Origin: Acidisarcina sp963790505
GTDB taxonomy: Bacteria > Acidobacteriota > Terriglobia > Terriglobales > Acidobacteriaceae
Assembly: GCA_963790505.1 (NCBI GenBank)
Contig: CAWBOT010000004.1
Coordinates: 124,001-188,000, forward strand
Length of the DNA stretch: 64,000 nt
Direction of reading: 5' to 3'
Of this stretch, positions 40,178 to 50,700 are shown in pieces. Below the pieces are notes generated by a model that had not been told where the DNA came from, searched no databases, and was given only the letters and a program-made list of their open reading frames with translations. The position numbers and the translations under genes were made by a program. Each line of letters begins with the position of its first letter. Position 1 is the first letter of the stretch.

Positions 40178-41824
40178 ATGAACTTTAGATCGCGTACCAC
40201 GAAGTTGCTCCTCGGCGCTGTGGCCATCTCAAGCCTTGCATTGGCCTGCGGAGCAACCGAAGCCATAGCCCAAGCCAAGCAACCCAACATCGTCGTGATC
40301 ATGGGCGATGACATCGGCATGTGGAACATCGGCGCCTATCACCGCGGCATGATGGCCGGCAAGACGCCAAACCTCGACAAGCTCGCCAAAGAAGGTATGT
40401 TGTTCACCGACTACTACGCGGAGGCGAGCTGCACGGCGGGCCGCGCCAACTTTATCACCGGCGAGCTGCCAATCCGCACCGGCATGACAACCGTCGGGCA
40501 GGCCGGCGCGTCGATCGGCATACCCGCTGAAGCGGTGACCATCGCTACGGTCCTAAAGTCGATGGGCTACGAAACCGGCCAGTTCGGCAAAAACCATCTC
40601 GGCGATAAGAACGAGTTTCTACCCACCGTTCACGGCTTCGACGAGTTCTTCGGTTACCTCTATCATCTCGATGCAATGGAAGACCCCGCACATCCCAACT
40701 ATCCCCAGAACCTGCTGAACGTCGTCGGCCCGCGGAATATGGTCCACTCCTGGGCGACCACCGTCGACGATCCCACGGAGCAGCCACGCTGGGGCAAAGT
40801 CGGCAAGCAAAAGATCGAAGACGCCGGCCCACTCTATCCCAAGCGGATGGAGACCGTGGATGACGAGATTCGCGATTTCGCCATCAATTTCATGGACAAG
40901 TCCAAGAAAGATGGCAAGCCGTTCTTCGTCTGGCTCAACCCGACCCGCATGCACATCGTCACTCACCTCTCGCCGAAATATGAGGCGATGCGCAACTCCG
41001 AGAATGGCTGGTCGGAAGAAGAAGCGGGCATGGCACAGCTTGATGACGACATTGGCCTGGTCATGCAGAAGATCAAGGACCTCGGCGAAGACGACAACAC
41101 GATCGTCCTCTTCACCACCGACAACGGAACCGAAGTCTTCACCTGGCCAGACGGCGGCCAGACGCCCTTCGCTCAATCCAAGGGAACGGTCCTCGAAGGC
41201 GGTTTCCGCGTTCCCGCGCTCCTTCGCTGGCCGGGCCATGTACCGGCGGACTCAGTCCAGAACGGTATCTTCTCCGGCATGGACTGGCTCCCCACCTTTG
41301 TCGACGCGGCTGGCAATCCGAACATCACCGAAGAACTGCTGAAAGGCAAGACGATCGGCGACCGGACCTATAAGAATCATCTGGACGGCTACGACCAGAT
41401 GGCCGCCATCACCGGCAAAGGGCCCTCGGCCCGTCATGAAATCTTCTACCTCGGCGAAAGCACCGTCGGAGCGGTGCGCATCGACGATTACAAATTCCGC
41501 TTCATCGACCAGCCAGCGGGCTGGCTGGGCGAGAAGACCCATCCCGACGTGCCCTACATTACCAACCTGCGTCTCGATCCCTTCGAACGCACCGGATGGC
41601 CCGGCAACGGAACGAAAGACGGAGCGCAGCAATACTTCGATTGGTTCAAATTCCAGTTCTGGCGCTTTGTCTTCGTCCAGCAGATAGTGGCGAAAGAACT
41701 TCAGACATTTATTGACTACCCACCGATGCAGCGTGGCGCCAGCTTCAATCTTGACGCAGTCAAGGCCGAGATGGCCAAGAGAATGGCAGAGGCGCAGGCC
41801 GCTGCCAAAGGCACAGGCAACTAG
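40178..41824 (+). CDS. Arylsulfatase (CTAGR type)
   Basis: 548 residues; ATG 40178 is chosen because GGAG lies 7 bases before it and a signal peptide follows (LLLGAVAISSLALA... ending EAIAQA). Metal-binding IMGDDIGMWN precedes the formylglycine motif CTAGRANFITGE (Cys 85), the C-x-A-x-R variant recognised by FGE in some sulfatases. The rest keeps FGKNHLGD, PFFVWLNPTRMH and TTDNGTEVFTWPDGG. Compared with the sulfatase at 16048 it lacks the C-terminal lectin-like domain. It could be activated by the FGE at 9108. The substrate is not inferable. Confidence 0.93.
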   Translation: MNFRSRTTKLLLGAVAISSLALACGATEAIAQAKQPNIVVIMGDDIGMWNIGAYHRGMMAGKTPNLDKLAKEGMLFTDYYAEASCTAGRANFITGELPIRTGMTTVGQAGASIGIPAEAVTIATVLKSMGYETGQFGKNHLGDKNEFLPTVHGFDEFFGYLYHLDAMEDPAHPNYPQNLLNVVGPRNMVHSWATTVDDPTEQPRWGKVGKQKIEDAGPLYPKRMETVDDEIRDFAINFMDKSKKDGKPFFVWLNPTRMHIVTHLSPKYEAMRNSENGWSEEEAGMAQLDDDIGLVMQKIKDLGEDDNTIVLFTTDNGTEVFTWPDGGQTPFAQSKGTVLEGGFRVPALLRWPGHVPADSVQNGIFSGMDWLPTFVDAAGNPNITEELLKGKTIGDRTYKNHLDGYDQMAAITGKGPSARHEIFYLGESTVGAVRIDDYKFRFIDQPAGWLGEKTHPDVPYITNLRLDPFERTGWPGNGTKDGAQQYFDWFKFQFWRFVFVQQIVAKELQTFIDYPPMQRGASFNLDAVKAEMAKRMAEAQAAAKGTGN

Positions 41825-41839
41825 CCGCAAAACCAACGG

Positions 41840-41873
41840 GGGGCTGCCTTCCACGGTGGCCCCAACTTGTTTT
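41840..41873 (+). terminator. Possible transcription terminator after the sulfatase
   Basis: Arms GGGGCTGCC (41840-41848) and GGTGGCCCC (41855-41863) pair over 9 bp with two wobble pairs around loop TTCCAC, followed by AACTTGTTTT. It lies 15 bases past the sulfatase stop. The T-run is weak. Confidence 0.5.
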
Positions 41874-41945
41874 GCCGTGTCGCTTTAGTATGAAGCGTTG
41901 TGAAGTTTCCGACTCATGCCAATTCTTTTTTGAAGGCACAAAGCC

Positions 41946-42923
41946 GTGTGGTGGATTAGCTATCGGGGTGAATCGGGTCACGGCGTCGATAACATCGGCG
42001 TCTTTGAGGACGACGGCTCCCCGCGTAAGCTGCACCCGCTGCTCCTCGATGAATCGCCGGCCGCGCACCCGCTGCATATTGCGCGGGGGTTTGCGCTGGT
42101 GGGCGACGACCTATATATCGCGAACGCGTGGCGCAAAGACAGCCACATTGCGCTCTACCGCCGGCATGGCGATACCTTCCGCTTCAAAGAGGTGCTCGCG
42201 AAAACCGAGCAGGTGGCGGCGATGGTGCATCCCTTCGACGTGGAGTTGGGGGATGACGGTCGCATCTACGTCTCCTGCCAGGACACCAATACCGTGGTGT
42301 CGCTTGTGCCTGAGACTCGCAAGCCCGCGGCGGTTGCCGCGCACCTCCGCAAGCACTACCCAAAAGGAAAGTTCCTTCCCGGCACGCTGGTCGCATCCAG
42401 CCATGGGAGCCTTCCCGAGTACGGTGACATGGCGTCGCTCGATGTGCCATCGCCTCTCGGCCTCAAAGTGGTGCTCGACAAGCGCGGGAAACCGCGGCAC
42501 TCGGTGCGCGGCATTGTCGTTCACCGCAAGCATCTGTATGTAGCAGACGAAGCCGCTGATCTGGTAAAGGTCTTCAATGTAAAGTCTGGGGAGTTGATGG
42601 CTCATATTGAGGGGCGCTCGCTGGAGGCGCCTGTGCACCTCATCCTGCACGGCGAGACGCTATACATTGGCGCCTCGGGCACCGGCAGCATCCTGGCGCT
42701 TGACCTGACATCCAGGCCCCCGAGTGGCAAGCTCAAGGCGCGCGTCGTGATCGACGAAAAGCTCGACGCTCCCTCCGGCTTCGCCGTCGGCCCCGACGGG
42801 GATTTTTATGTAGCCGAGCGAAAGAAGCAGCGCGTGCGGCGCTTTTCCTCGAAAGGGGCGAAAAAGGGAACGTTCATTGGCGACCTTCCGGACATGCCGG
42901 AATTTCTCGTGTATGTTCCCTGA
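41946..42923 (+). CDS. Beta-propeller (NHL/SMP-30-like) protein of unknown function
   Basis: 325 residues, GTG start at 41946. No signal peptide. Propeller-like repeats: IARGFALVGDDLYIANAWR, VELGDDGRIYVSCQDTN, GIVVHRKHLYVADEAADLV, LHGETLYIGASGTG and FAVGPDGDFYVAERK. No catalytic residues can be assigned. It stands behind the sulfatase terminator and in front of the DUF3300 gene. Confidence 0.8.
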   Translation: MWWISYRGESGHGVDNIGVFEDDGSPRKLHPLLLDESPAAHPLHIARGFALVGDDLYIANAWRKDSHIALYRRHGDTFRFKEVLAKTEQVAAMVHPFDVELGDDGRIYVSCQDTNTVVSLVPETRKPAAVAAHLRKHYPKGKFLPGTLVASSHGSLPEYGDMASLDVPSPLGLKVVLDKRGKPRHSVRGIVVHRKHLYVADEAADLVKVFNVKSGELMAHIEGRSLEAPVHLILHGETLYIGASGTGSILALDLTSRPPSGKLKARVVIDEKLDAPSGFAVGPDGDFYVAERKKQRVRRFSSKGAKKGTFIGDLPDMPEFLVYVP

Positions 42924-43079
42924 GAAGCCGCAGGTGGTTAGGCGTTTCTACCTGGGAGAAGAAGTTCTAAGAGTGTCTTCAATTAACTTTATGGGCGGCT
43001 AATTTACGTTCTTACGATAAACTCCGAAAGTCCGCCGGAGCGAGTGCTCCCGGCGAAAGTAAAGCAGGGAGGAAGGTAT

Positions 43080-44510
43080 ATGGGCGGCGCACCGCGTCTC
43101 AAGCAGAGTCTTTCCCTCGGACTGAGCATCCTTTTGGTCTTCACCCTCGGCCCCGGAGCGTTGACCGACCTGGCCCAGAGCACCACGGCCCCGGCGCCGG
43201 CCGCCACCTATCCCGGTCAGGGCGCGCCCCAAACTGCGGAAGAGCTGCAGGCCCTGGTGGCTCCGATTGCGCTCTACCCCGACGCGCTTGTCGCGCAGAT
43301 TCTCAGCGCGGCTACCTTTCCCGACCAGGTCGGCGCTGCCAGCTATTGGCTCGATCAAAACAAGAGTCTGACCGGCAGCGCACTGATGACCGCCGTCGAT
43401 CAACAAACCTGGGACCCCAGCGTGAAAGCTCTGACCCAGTTTCCCGCGGTGCTCAGCAACATGGGCCAGAACCTGGCCTGGACTTCGCAGTTAGGCGAGG
43501 CCTATCACAACCAGCAGGCCGACGTGATGACCGCTGTCCAGACCCTGCGCGCCAAGGCGAAGGCCGCCGGCAATTTGCAGTCGGGTTCGCAGATTACCGT
43601 CGTCCAACAATCACCCCAGACCATCATCATTCAGCCGACCAATCCGCAGATCGTCTACGTACCGCAATACAATCCTGCAGTTATCTATGGATATCCCTAC
43701 GTCGTGCCTTACTACGCTCCCCCCTCAACGGCGGCGGTCGTCACCGCAGGTCTGCTCAGCTTTGGGGCGGGCCTGGCGATTGGCGCCATGATGAGCGGCG
43801 GTTGCTGCGGCTGGGGATACAGTAGCTGGAGCTGCAACTGGTACGGTGGCGGCGCCTACTACCATGGAGGGGCCTACTACGGAAACGCCGCCTGGCACGG
43901 AGGCTACTACGGCTCGGGCGGCTCCTACTACGGAGCAAACGGCAGCGCGCATTATGGCTCTGGCTATAACCCTTCCACCGGGACCTATGCTCGCGGCGCA
44001 TCGACGAATACCGCCTACGGCAGCCAGAAGGTAGGACAGGCTTACAACCCCTCCACTGGGGCCTACGGCCAAACCCATCAAACCTCGACCGCCAACTCCC
44101 AATATGGAAGCTCCTACGCCTCGAAGAACGGCACGTCGGTAAACTCGGCGCATTATTCTGACGCCAACGGCACAGTCGGTGCGGCGACAAGCTCGAACGG
44201 CAACAAATACGCCACCGCCAACGGCAATGCCTACAAGAACACCGGCAGCGGCTGGGAGAAAAATTCGGACGGCAGCTGGAACAGCGTTCAGAAACCCAGC
44301 TCATCCGGCGCAGACGACGCCCATGGCTGGGGCAGCAGCAGCGGAGCAGAGTCGCACAGCAGCTCGGCGTTCAGCGGTTTCGGTGATCGCTCCGGCAGCT
44401 CTGGCGGATGGGGCTCGCGCTCCTCCAGCGCTCAGGGCTGGGGCAGTCGCGGCGGCGGCGGCGGCTGGGGTGGCGGCGGCTTCCGCGGAGGCGGTGGCGG
44501 CCGGCGCTAA
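43080..44510 (+). CDS. DUF3300 exported protein with Gly/Tyr/Ser-rich tail
   Basis: 476 residues from ATG 43080, after AGGGAGGAAGG; an in-frame ATG at 43044 has no site. A signal peptide (QSLSLGLSILLVFTLGPGALTDLAQ) is followed by the DUF3300 core LQALVAPIALYPDALVAQILSAATFPDQV and PTNPQIVYVPQYNP. The second half is low complexity: GGGAYYHGGAYYGN, YNPSTGTYARG and YNPSTGAYGQT repeats and a Gly-rich end (GGWGGGGFRGGGG). It precedes a DUF2950 gene by 56 bases, a conserved pair. Function unknown; the envelope location is inferred. Confidence 0.9.
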   Translation: MGGAPRLKQSLSLGLSILLVFTLGPGALTDLAQSTTAPAPAATYPGQGAPQTAEELQALVAPIALYPDALVAQILSAATFPDQVGAASYWLDQNKSLTGSALMTAVDQQTWDPSVKALTQFPAVLSNMGQNLAWTSQLGEAYHNQQADVMTAVQTLRAKAKAAGNLQSGSQITVVQQSPQTIIIQPTNPQIVYVPQYNPAVIYGYPYVVPYYAPPSTAAVVTAGLLSFGAGLAIGAMMSGGCCGWGYSSWSCNWYGGGAYYHGGAYYGNAAWHGGYYGSGGSYYGANGSAHYGSGYNPSTGTYARGASTNTAYGSQKVGQAYNPSTGAYGQTHQTSTANSQYGSSYASKNGTSVNSAHYSDANGTVGAATSSNGNKYATANGNAYKNTGSGWEKNSDGSWNSVQKPSSSGADDAHGWGSSSGAESHSSSAFSGFGDRSGSSGGWGSRSSSAQGWGSRGGGGGWGGGGFRGGGGGRR

Positions 44511-44566
44511 AGATGATCGACGTTCGACGTTTGAACCTATGGAACCGGAGCCCGTGGAGGACTGAG

Positions 44567-45520
44567 ATGTTCGACCTGGTTGGCAATCGCGAAAAATCTG
44601 CCGTGCGTTCCCTGCTGTTGGGCGCAACTGTCGTTTTGTTCCCGCTCGCCGCTTGCAACAAACCTGCGGCTCCTTCTGAGACCGGCCCCAAGACCTTCGC
44701 AACCCCCCAGGACGCGGGAAAAGCTCTGGCCGATGCCACCAAAGCAGAGGACAAGAGCGCCATATTGCAGATCTTTGGTCCCGGATCGTCGGACGTCATC
44801 TCGTCCGGCGATCCCGCCGACGACAAAGCGGCCATGGAGAATTTCTCCCGCGCCTATCAGACGATGAACCGCTGGCGGACGCTCGGGGACGGCAGCCAAC
44901 TGCTGCTCGTCGGCGCGCAAAACGAAGCCTTTCCCATTCCGCTGATGAAGAACGCCGCCGGCCAATGGTATTTCGACGCGATCGCCGGTAAGGATGAGAT
45001 CCTGGCGCGCCGCATCGGCCGCGATGAGTTGGCTGCCATCGACGTCTGCGCAGCACTGGCGGATTCCCAGGCGCAATATCTTTCCCAGAAGCACGGCGGC
45101 GTGAAGCAATATGCGCAGAAGTTCATCAGCGATCCCGGGCAACAGAACGGCCTCTACTGGGAGTCGCCGCAGGGCACGCCACGCAGCCCGCTTGGCCCGC
45201 TCGTTGCCTTTGCTTCCGAAGAAGGGTTCACCGTCAAGCCTGACGGCGCTCATCCCTTCTATGGCTATTACTTTCGCCGGCTGGATAGTCAGGGCGCTGG
45301 TGCGAAGGGCGGCGCCAGGAACTACATCGTCGACGGCAAGATGACCGGGGGATTCGCCTACGTCGCTTACCCCGCCAAATACGATGACACCGGCGTGAAG
45401 ACCTTCATCATCAACCAGGAGGGCGTTGTCTTCCAGAAAGACCTTGGCAAGGATACTGTCACGCTGGCGAAGGGAATGACCAGCTACGATCCCGACAACA
45501 CCTGGACTGCGCTGCGATAA
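44567..45520 (+). CDS. DUF2950 lipoprotein
   Basis: 317 residues from ATG 44567 with GGAGGA upstream. The N-terminal signal ends in the lipobox FPLAAC, so the protein is probably lipid-anchored. The body follows the DUF2950 pattern: TPQDAGKALADATKAEDKSAILQIFG, WYFDAIAGKDEILARRIGRDEL, QNGLYWE, GYYFRRLDSQG, FAYVAYPAKYDDTGVKTFIINQEGVVFQKDLG. It belongs with DUF3300 upstream; function unknown. Confidence 0.91.
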   Translation: MFDLVGNREKSAVRSLLLGATVVLFPLAACNKPAAPSETGPKTFATPQDAGKALADATKAEDKSAILQIFGPGSSDVISSGDPADDKAAMENFSRAYQTMNRWRTLGDGSQLLLVGAQNEAFPIPLMKNAAGQWYFDAIAGKDEILARRIGRDELAAIDVCAALADSQAQYLSQKHGGVKQYAQKFISDPGQQNGLYWESPQGTPRSPLGPLVAFASEEGFTVKPDGAHPFYGYYFRRLDSQGAGAKGGARNYIVDGKMTGGFAYVAYPAKYDDTGVKTFIINQEGVVFQKDLGKDTVTLAKGMTSYDPDNTWTALR

Positions 45521-45596
45521 AAGCAGAAACCTCTTACCTGATCGCAACTAACTTCGCGGAAGAAGCTTCGATCCGTTTAGCCCAATCTCAATCGAA

Positions 45597-46094
45597 TTAG
45601 TCCGGCTTCACCGCGATCACTTCGATCTCTACCAGCGCAGTAGGCGCAGCCAGGGCCGCAACCTGCATAGCGCTGCGGGCTGGTTTGTTGGGCTGGTCTT
45701 TGGTTCCGAAGAACTGCGTGTAACCGGCCATGAATCCCTTGAAATCCATCTTGCCGCCGTTCGCCGGGTCGCCGGCGAGATAGACGTGCATCATCACCAC
45801 ATCGCCGAGGGTCAGCTTCTGCGCCTTGAGCGCGGCGTCGATCACCTTGATCGCCTCAACGGTCTGCGCTTGAGTGTCGCCGGGCGTGGGGGTTGAGATC
45901 GCAGGTGAGAGCATGCCGCTCAAATAAAGGGTTTTGCCTACCCACACGCCCTGGGAGATAGGGAAAGGCGAATTGTTCGGCAGTGGCAGGCGAACAACCT
46001 GGGCGCCCGCCGGCGAAGCGGCGCAGGCAAATGACAAAGCCGCACAGAAAAAGACCGCCTTCACCAGGCGTGAGACGAAAGTATCAAGCTGCAT
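45597..46094 (-). CDS. Exported RidA-family protein
   Basis: 165 residues from ATG 46094 with AGAGGA; 11 bases overlap the end of the amine-oxidase gene, so translation is coupled. A signal peptide (LVKAVFFCAALSFACAASPAGAQ) is unusual because RidA enzymes are normally cytoplasmic. The RidA fold follows, with the conserved Arg in PARSAMQVAAL and the Glu in VEIEVIAVKP. RidA hydrolyses reactive enamines and imines formed by flavin amino-acid oxidases, exactly the product class of the partner gene. Confidence 0.9.
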   Translation of the reverse strand: MQLDTFVSRLVKAVFFCAALSFACAASPAGAQVVRLPLPNNSPFPISQGVWVGKTLYLSGMLSPAISTPTPGDTQAQTVEAIKVIDAALKAQKLTLGDVVMMHVYLAGDPANGGKMDFKGFMAGYTQFFGTKDQPNKPARSAMQVAALAAPTALVEIEVIAVKPD

Positions 46095-47658
46095 TGGGAG
46101 TCCTCTTTTCAACTTCGGTTCCAATCTGATTGATGGTGCGGTAGGCGGAGAGCGCCGCGCCCTCCTGCCAGCCCACAAGGTGGCTGGTATGGTCGCCGGC
46201 AAAGTAGACGCGGCCGTCGGGTTCAAGCAGCCGCTCGACCGAGACGCCGGCGCGCCCGAAGCCGCTGATCCACGAGCCAAGGTTGTAGGGGATCTTTCCC
46301 CAGTTCACATAAATCGGGTTCGTCAGCTCTTTCGAATGGCCGGGATGGAGCAGCTCGATCGCCTGGCGAGAGGCATCCAGTTTGGCCTGGACATGGGGCA
46401 GCTTGCCAAAGGGCATCCCGTTCTCGACCGCATAGCCGCTGACCACGATGCCGGTGGGTGAAAAAAGCTTGGCGCTCGGATACCACACTACGGGGATCGT
46501 CCCCTGGACGTACGAGAGCCCACCGTAGATGTTGTAATCCTGCTCCCAGAAGCGCCGCGACTCCCAGGCGATCTTGTAACCCGAGTCGTAAGTCGCCTTC
46601 TCGATGATCTCGCTGACCTCGGGCGAGAAATCCGCCTTGACCGTCTTCAGCACAGTCAACGGCATCGCGCAGATGCAGTAGTCGGCGGTGACCGTCTCGC
46701 TCTTCCCGCTCTTGCGGTCGAGATAAACGATGCTGACGCCGTTCGCGGTCTTGTGAATCTCGCGCACGTCCGCGCCATAGCGCACCACGCTGCCAAGCTT
46801 CTTGCCGAAGGCCATGGGGATCTGGTCCATCCCGCCAACCGGCTGAAACATCGTCGCCTGCCAGTCGATCATCTCTTCGGCCATCATGCCTTGCCAAAGG
46901 TCGGCGTCCAGCAGCGCGTGCATCGGCAGCGGATCGATGGGCGTGGGTCCCTGTTTCCCAGCGCCGGGCGGTATGGTGAACCCGGAGCGCTCCGTTCCCT
47001 TGAAGAGATACTCTGGCGTCAGGTCCCCATACTGCTTGAGGAACACCAGCATTCTCTCCTTATCTTCTTTGGTGAGATCCTGGTCGAGCGCCCCCTGGCT
47101 GATGGCCTTTGCCAGGAGTTCGGAGACGTGGCCCCGGGTATCGTTCACCGCTTGCCGCTCTTGTACCGGCTTACCGTCGTTCAAATGATCGGCCTGCATC
47201 AGCGCGCCGCGGGAGGTATTGATCTCGACCTCCAGAGGGATGCCGAGTTCCTTGCAATAGCCCAACATCGTCGTGTGGACGGAAGGCAGGCGGGCGGGAC
47301 CGACATTTTGATAATTGCCGTCCTCAAATGCACATGTTTGCGTAAAGCCGTCGGTGAACTCAACTTTGGTACCTTTGCGGACCGTCCAATTGCGTCCGCC
47401 GACTCGAGTCTCGCGCGCCTCGAGCAGGGTACATCGATAACCTAGCTTGCCCAGTTCATAGGCCGAGACCAGGCCGGCGATGCCCCCGCCGAGGATCACC
47501 ACGCTCGTACCGTTGCCCGGGATTTTTCTGATCTTCGCGACTTCATTCGTAACCCCCATCGCGGGAAGCAGTCCCAGTGACTGCATCAGCGTGAATGCGG
47601 CTCCATAACCGCCAGCCTGTCCCACGCGCATCAGGAATTCTCTTCGCGTTACCGCCAT
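46084..47658 (-). CDS. Tat-exported flavin monoamine/amino-acid oxidase
   Basis: 524 residues from ATG 47658 (MAVTRREFLMRVGQAGG), the twin-arginine signal. The dinucleotide fold VVILGGGIAGLVSAYELGKLGYRCTLLEARETRVGGRNWT (about 54-93) and the C-terminal FAD motif RVYFAGDHTSHLVGWQEGAALSAY near residues 490-512 mark an amine-oxidase-family enzyme. A longer reading to 47730 adds sequence before the Tat signal. Folded FAD enzyme exported with RidA suggests oxidative deamination in the periplasm, releasing H2O2 and an imine. Substrate unknown. Confidence 0.92.
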   Translation of the reverse strand: MAVTRREFLMRVGQAGGYGAAFTLMQSLGLLPAMGVTNEVAKIRKIPGNGTSVVILGGGIAGLVSAYELGKLGYRCTLLEARETRVGGRNWTVRKGTKVEFTDGFTQTCAFEDGNYQNVGPARLPSVHTTMLGYCKELGIPLEVEINTSRGALMQADHLNDGKPVQERQAVNDTRGHVSELLAKAISQGALDQDLTKEDKERMLVFLKQYGDLTPEYLFKGTERSGFTIPPGAGKQGPTPIDPLPMHALLDADLWQGMMAEEMIDWQATMFQPVGGMDQIPMAFGKKLGSVVRYGADVREIHKTANGVSIVYLDRKSGKSETVTADYCICAMPLTVLKTVKADFSPEVSEIIEKATYDSGYKIAWESRRFWEQDYNIYGGLSYVQGTIPVVWYPSAKLFSPTGIVVSGYAVENGMPFGKLPHVQAKLDASRQAIELLHPGHSKELTNPIYVNWGKIPYNLGSWISGFGRAGVSVERLLEPDGRVYFAGDHTSHLVGWQEGAALSAYRTINQIGTEVEKRTPNAA

Positions 47659-47778
47659 TGAGTCTCTCTTTCTCGAATAGTAAGAACCAATACTCAGATC
47701 GCCACGAATATCTGTCAAATGGCACGGCACTTACCCGAATGAGTAAGTGCCGCGAACTCCTGATTACCGGTAAGAATC

Positions 47779-50700
47779 CTAGAAGATAATCTTCGCCGAT
47801 AACTGCGCGTTGACCGGCTCGCCGGGACCTATGCCAGGATTGCCAAGATACGGTCCGATGGTTTCGCCGATCACTCCACCCTCTCCAGTGGTTGGGAAAC
47901 CGACGGGCGCCAGATTCGTATGGTCGAAGATATTGAAGATGTCGACCCGGATCTGCAGATTGACCCGCTCGACGATCGGAGTGTTCTTGATCACGCTAAG
48001 ATCCACCGCCGAATAGCCGGGGTTGTAGTTCTGCCCTCTCTTCGTGGGTGAATAGGTGTTCACAGGAGCATCGACAAAGGCGGTCGGGCTGAACCACTGC
48101 ACCACGCCTCCGTTAATTCCATGCGGAACCGCATTGGGTTTCGGCTCAACCTGTACCGCTCTATCGGCGCTTTCCCCATTTCCGCTCGGATTGCTGTTCG
48201 ACGTAACCGTATAGGGCGTTCCACCGTGGAAGCTAAAGGCTGCATTCAGGTCCCAACCCTGCATCAGACGCTTCGGCCCGGAGAAGGTCGGCACAGCATA
48301 GTCAACGTAACTGACAAAGCTGTTCCGCACATCGTAGTCCGAGTTGCCCCGCTCAGCCGCTTCGTTATAGGGGTCTTGCGGGAGATAAGGCAACAGCCCG
48401 GTCTCGTAATCGATAGCGTGAGACCAGGTGTAGGCGAACTGGGCGGTTAGGCCGTGGTAGCTTTGAAGCTTCAAGACAGTTTGCAGTCCGTTGTAGATGG
48501 AACCGAGATTGCTCTTAGCCTCATCGATGACCGAGAACTGCGGGAACTGTGCGTAGAAAGGCCGGGTCACGTTTGGGTTAGGTAATGCGGCGGAACCTAC
48601 CGCCGCCGGGTTGATATCGAACAACCCCATCAGGTGGGTGCCTTTGGTGCCAACGTATCCTAACTGCCAGATGACGGAAGGACCGAAGCTTTGCTGCAGG
48701 TTGAGGTCCCACTCCTGCGTGTAAGAGGGACGGAAATTCCTGTCGAAGGTTGAGATTTTCACCGCACCCGCTCCGGCGAGAGCTTCCTCTACCGAAGTTG
48801 GAAAGATAAGAGTGCCGGGTGTAGCGACGACATTATTTCCACCCGCATTGGCGACCAGGTCCGAACCAGCCGGATTCAGGCCGGGCCCAAAGACCGAGAT
48901 GTTTTGAACGCCGTTGTTTTGCAGGACGGACTTCATGTAGATGGAGTCGTAATAGAGACCGTAGCCGCCGCGGAGCACCAACTTTCCGCTCGCCTCGGGC
49001 TGATAGGCAAAGCCAACCCTCGGACTCACCGCACCCCAGAACTTGTTGTAGATGTTCGCGACGCCTTGGCCCGCGACTACGAGACCGGTTGGCGAGTTGG
49101 GATCAAATACGGAAAGATTTGGATAGTCCGAATGGACCGGCCCTTCGTAGTCGTAACGTAGGCCATAGTTGACGCTCAGGTTGCTCTTGACCTTGTAGTT
49201 GTCCGCAGCGTAAAGGTCCCAGGTGTTTACAAAGACCTGACGCTTGGGGTTCCCCAGGATGTTGGAAGAGGTCGCGGGATCGAAGCAGCCCGCCATGAAA
49301 TCGGCCAGATAGTAGGCGTTCGGGTCAGTTGGCAACGCGGCAGGCGGAGTGACGCCCTGGTTTTGTGTGGCCAGTGCCGCACATGGGGTGGTCGTAGAAC
49401 TCCACGGCCCCTGCGTGCCGTCGAAGTAGATGGTGCCACGCTGGCCCGTCTGATAGAAGTCATCCACCTGCGCATTGCGGTACTCGCCGCCGAAGGTGAA
49501 CTGATGTGCGCCCTTGGTCCACGACAAGTTCTCATCAAGATGCCCGGTAATGTCGTTGCGTCCCGAGGGAGCGGTGACACCCAGAGGATCGAATCCACTA
49601 CCACCGGCAGTGAGACCGACGCTCGCCCCGGTTGGGCCAATGATCAGGTGCGGTGCCCCGGGAAGCGCCGGGCTGGTGACGCCGGTATTCAGGCCCAGCC
49701 CAATAGGATTGAGACCGGTGTTCGCGTCGCCGAAGACCTGGTTGAAGTAGCTGACGCCTGCCGACAGCTGGTTAGTAATAGTGGGGGAAAAGACATGGTT
49801 GTAGACGATTGAATAGTTCTGAACGTGGATGGGAGCGTTCTCAAAGTAGTACGGCAGTTCGGAAGAAGTCGGGGCGGTCTGGGTGCCCTGGCCAACGAAC
49901 CATGAAGCGGAAAGATGGTCCTTGTCCGTGATGACAAAATCGATCTTGGCAAGGCCGTTGAAGCTGTGCCCGGTGAGATTCCCATTTGATTGGTAGTTAT
50001 CGGCGTTCGCCGGCCCGGTGAGCGCGTCCGACGGCCACAGTGCTGCCAGGCTGCCGGCTCCGTTCAAGAGGTTGATCGGAGTCTGATTGTGCGGCACGCC
50101 ATAGAAATCGAGAATGGAGTAGGCCTCGGCCTGGTAAGCGGCGGAAGGCTCGGTTGCTTTGCCCGCAGCCCCGATCAGAAATTGCTGCTTCTCAAAACCA
50201 ACAAACCAGAAAAGTTTGTCCTTGATCACCGGACCGCCCGCCGAGAATCCATAGTTCTCATTGCGCGTCGCCGGTTTGCTGGTCGAGAAGGGGTTGGTGT
50301 GCTGGAAGAATTCGTTGTGGTTGAAGTAATATGCGGTGCCGTGAATCTGATTGGTGCCGGACTTGATAGTGATGTTCGCCGTTCCGCCTGGGTTACGCCC
50401 GAGCCCAGTTGATCCCGAGGTCTCAAACGAAAAATTGTCGATGGCGTCGATGGGGAAGATCACACCCGCAATCGCCGAGACGCCGCCCTGGTTCACGGCT
50501 GGAATGTTCCACCACAGATCGTTGTTGTCGGTTCCTTCAATCTGCCAGTTGACGGAGTTCGAGCGGGTGCCGTTCACGCTCGAGTCGCCACCGCCGCCGC
50601 CGGTGTTATATCCAGCGAATCCAGGCGTCTGACCCAGCATCTGGGTGAAGTCCCGCGCGCTGTTGGGAAGGTTCTGTACCACCTTCGTCGGCAGGATGGT

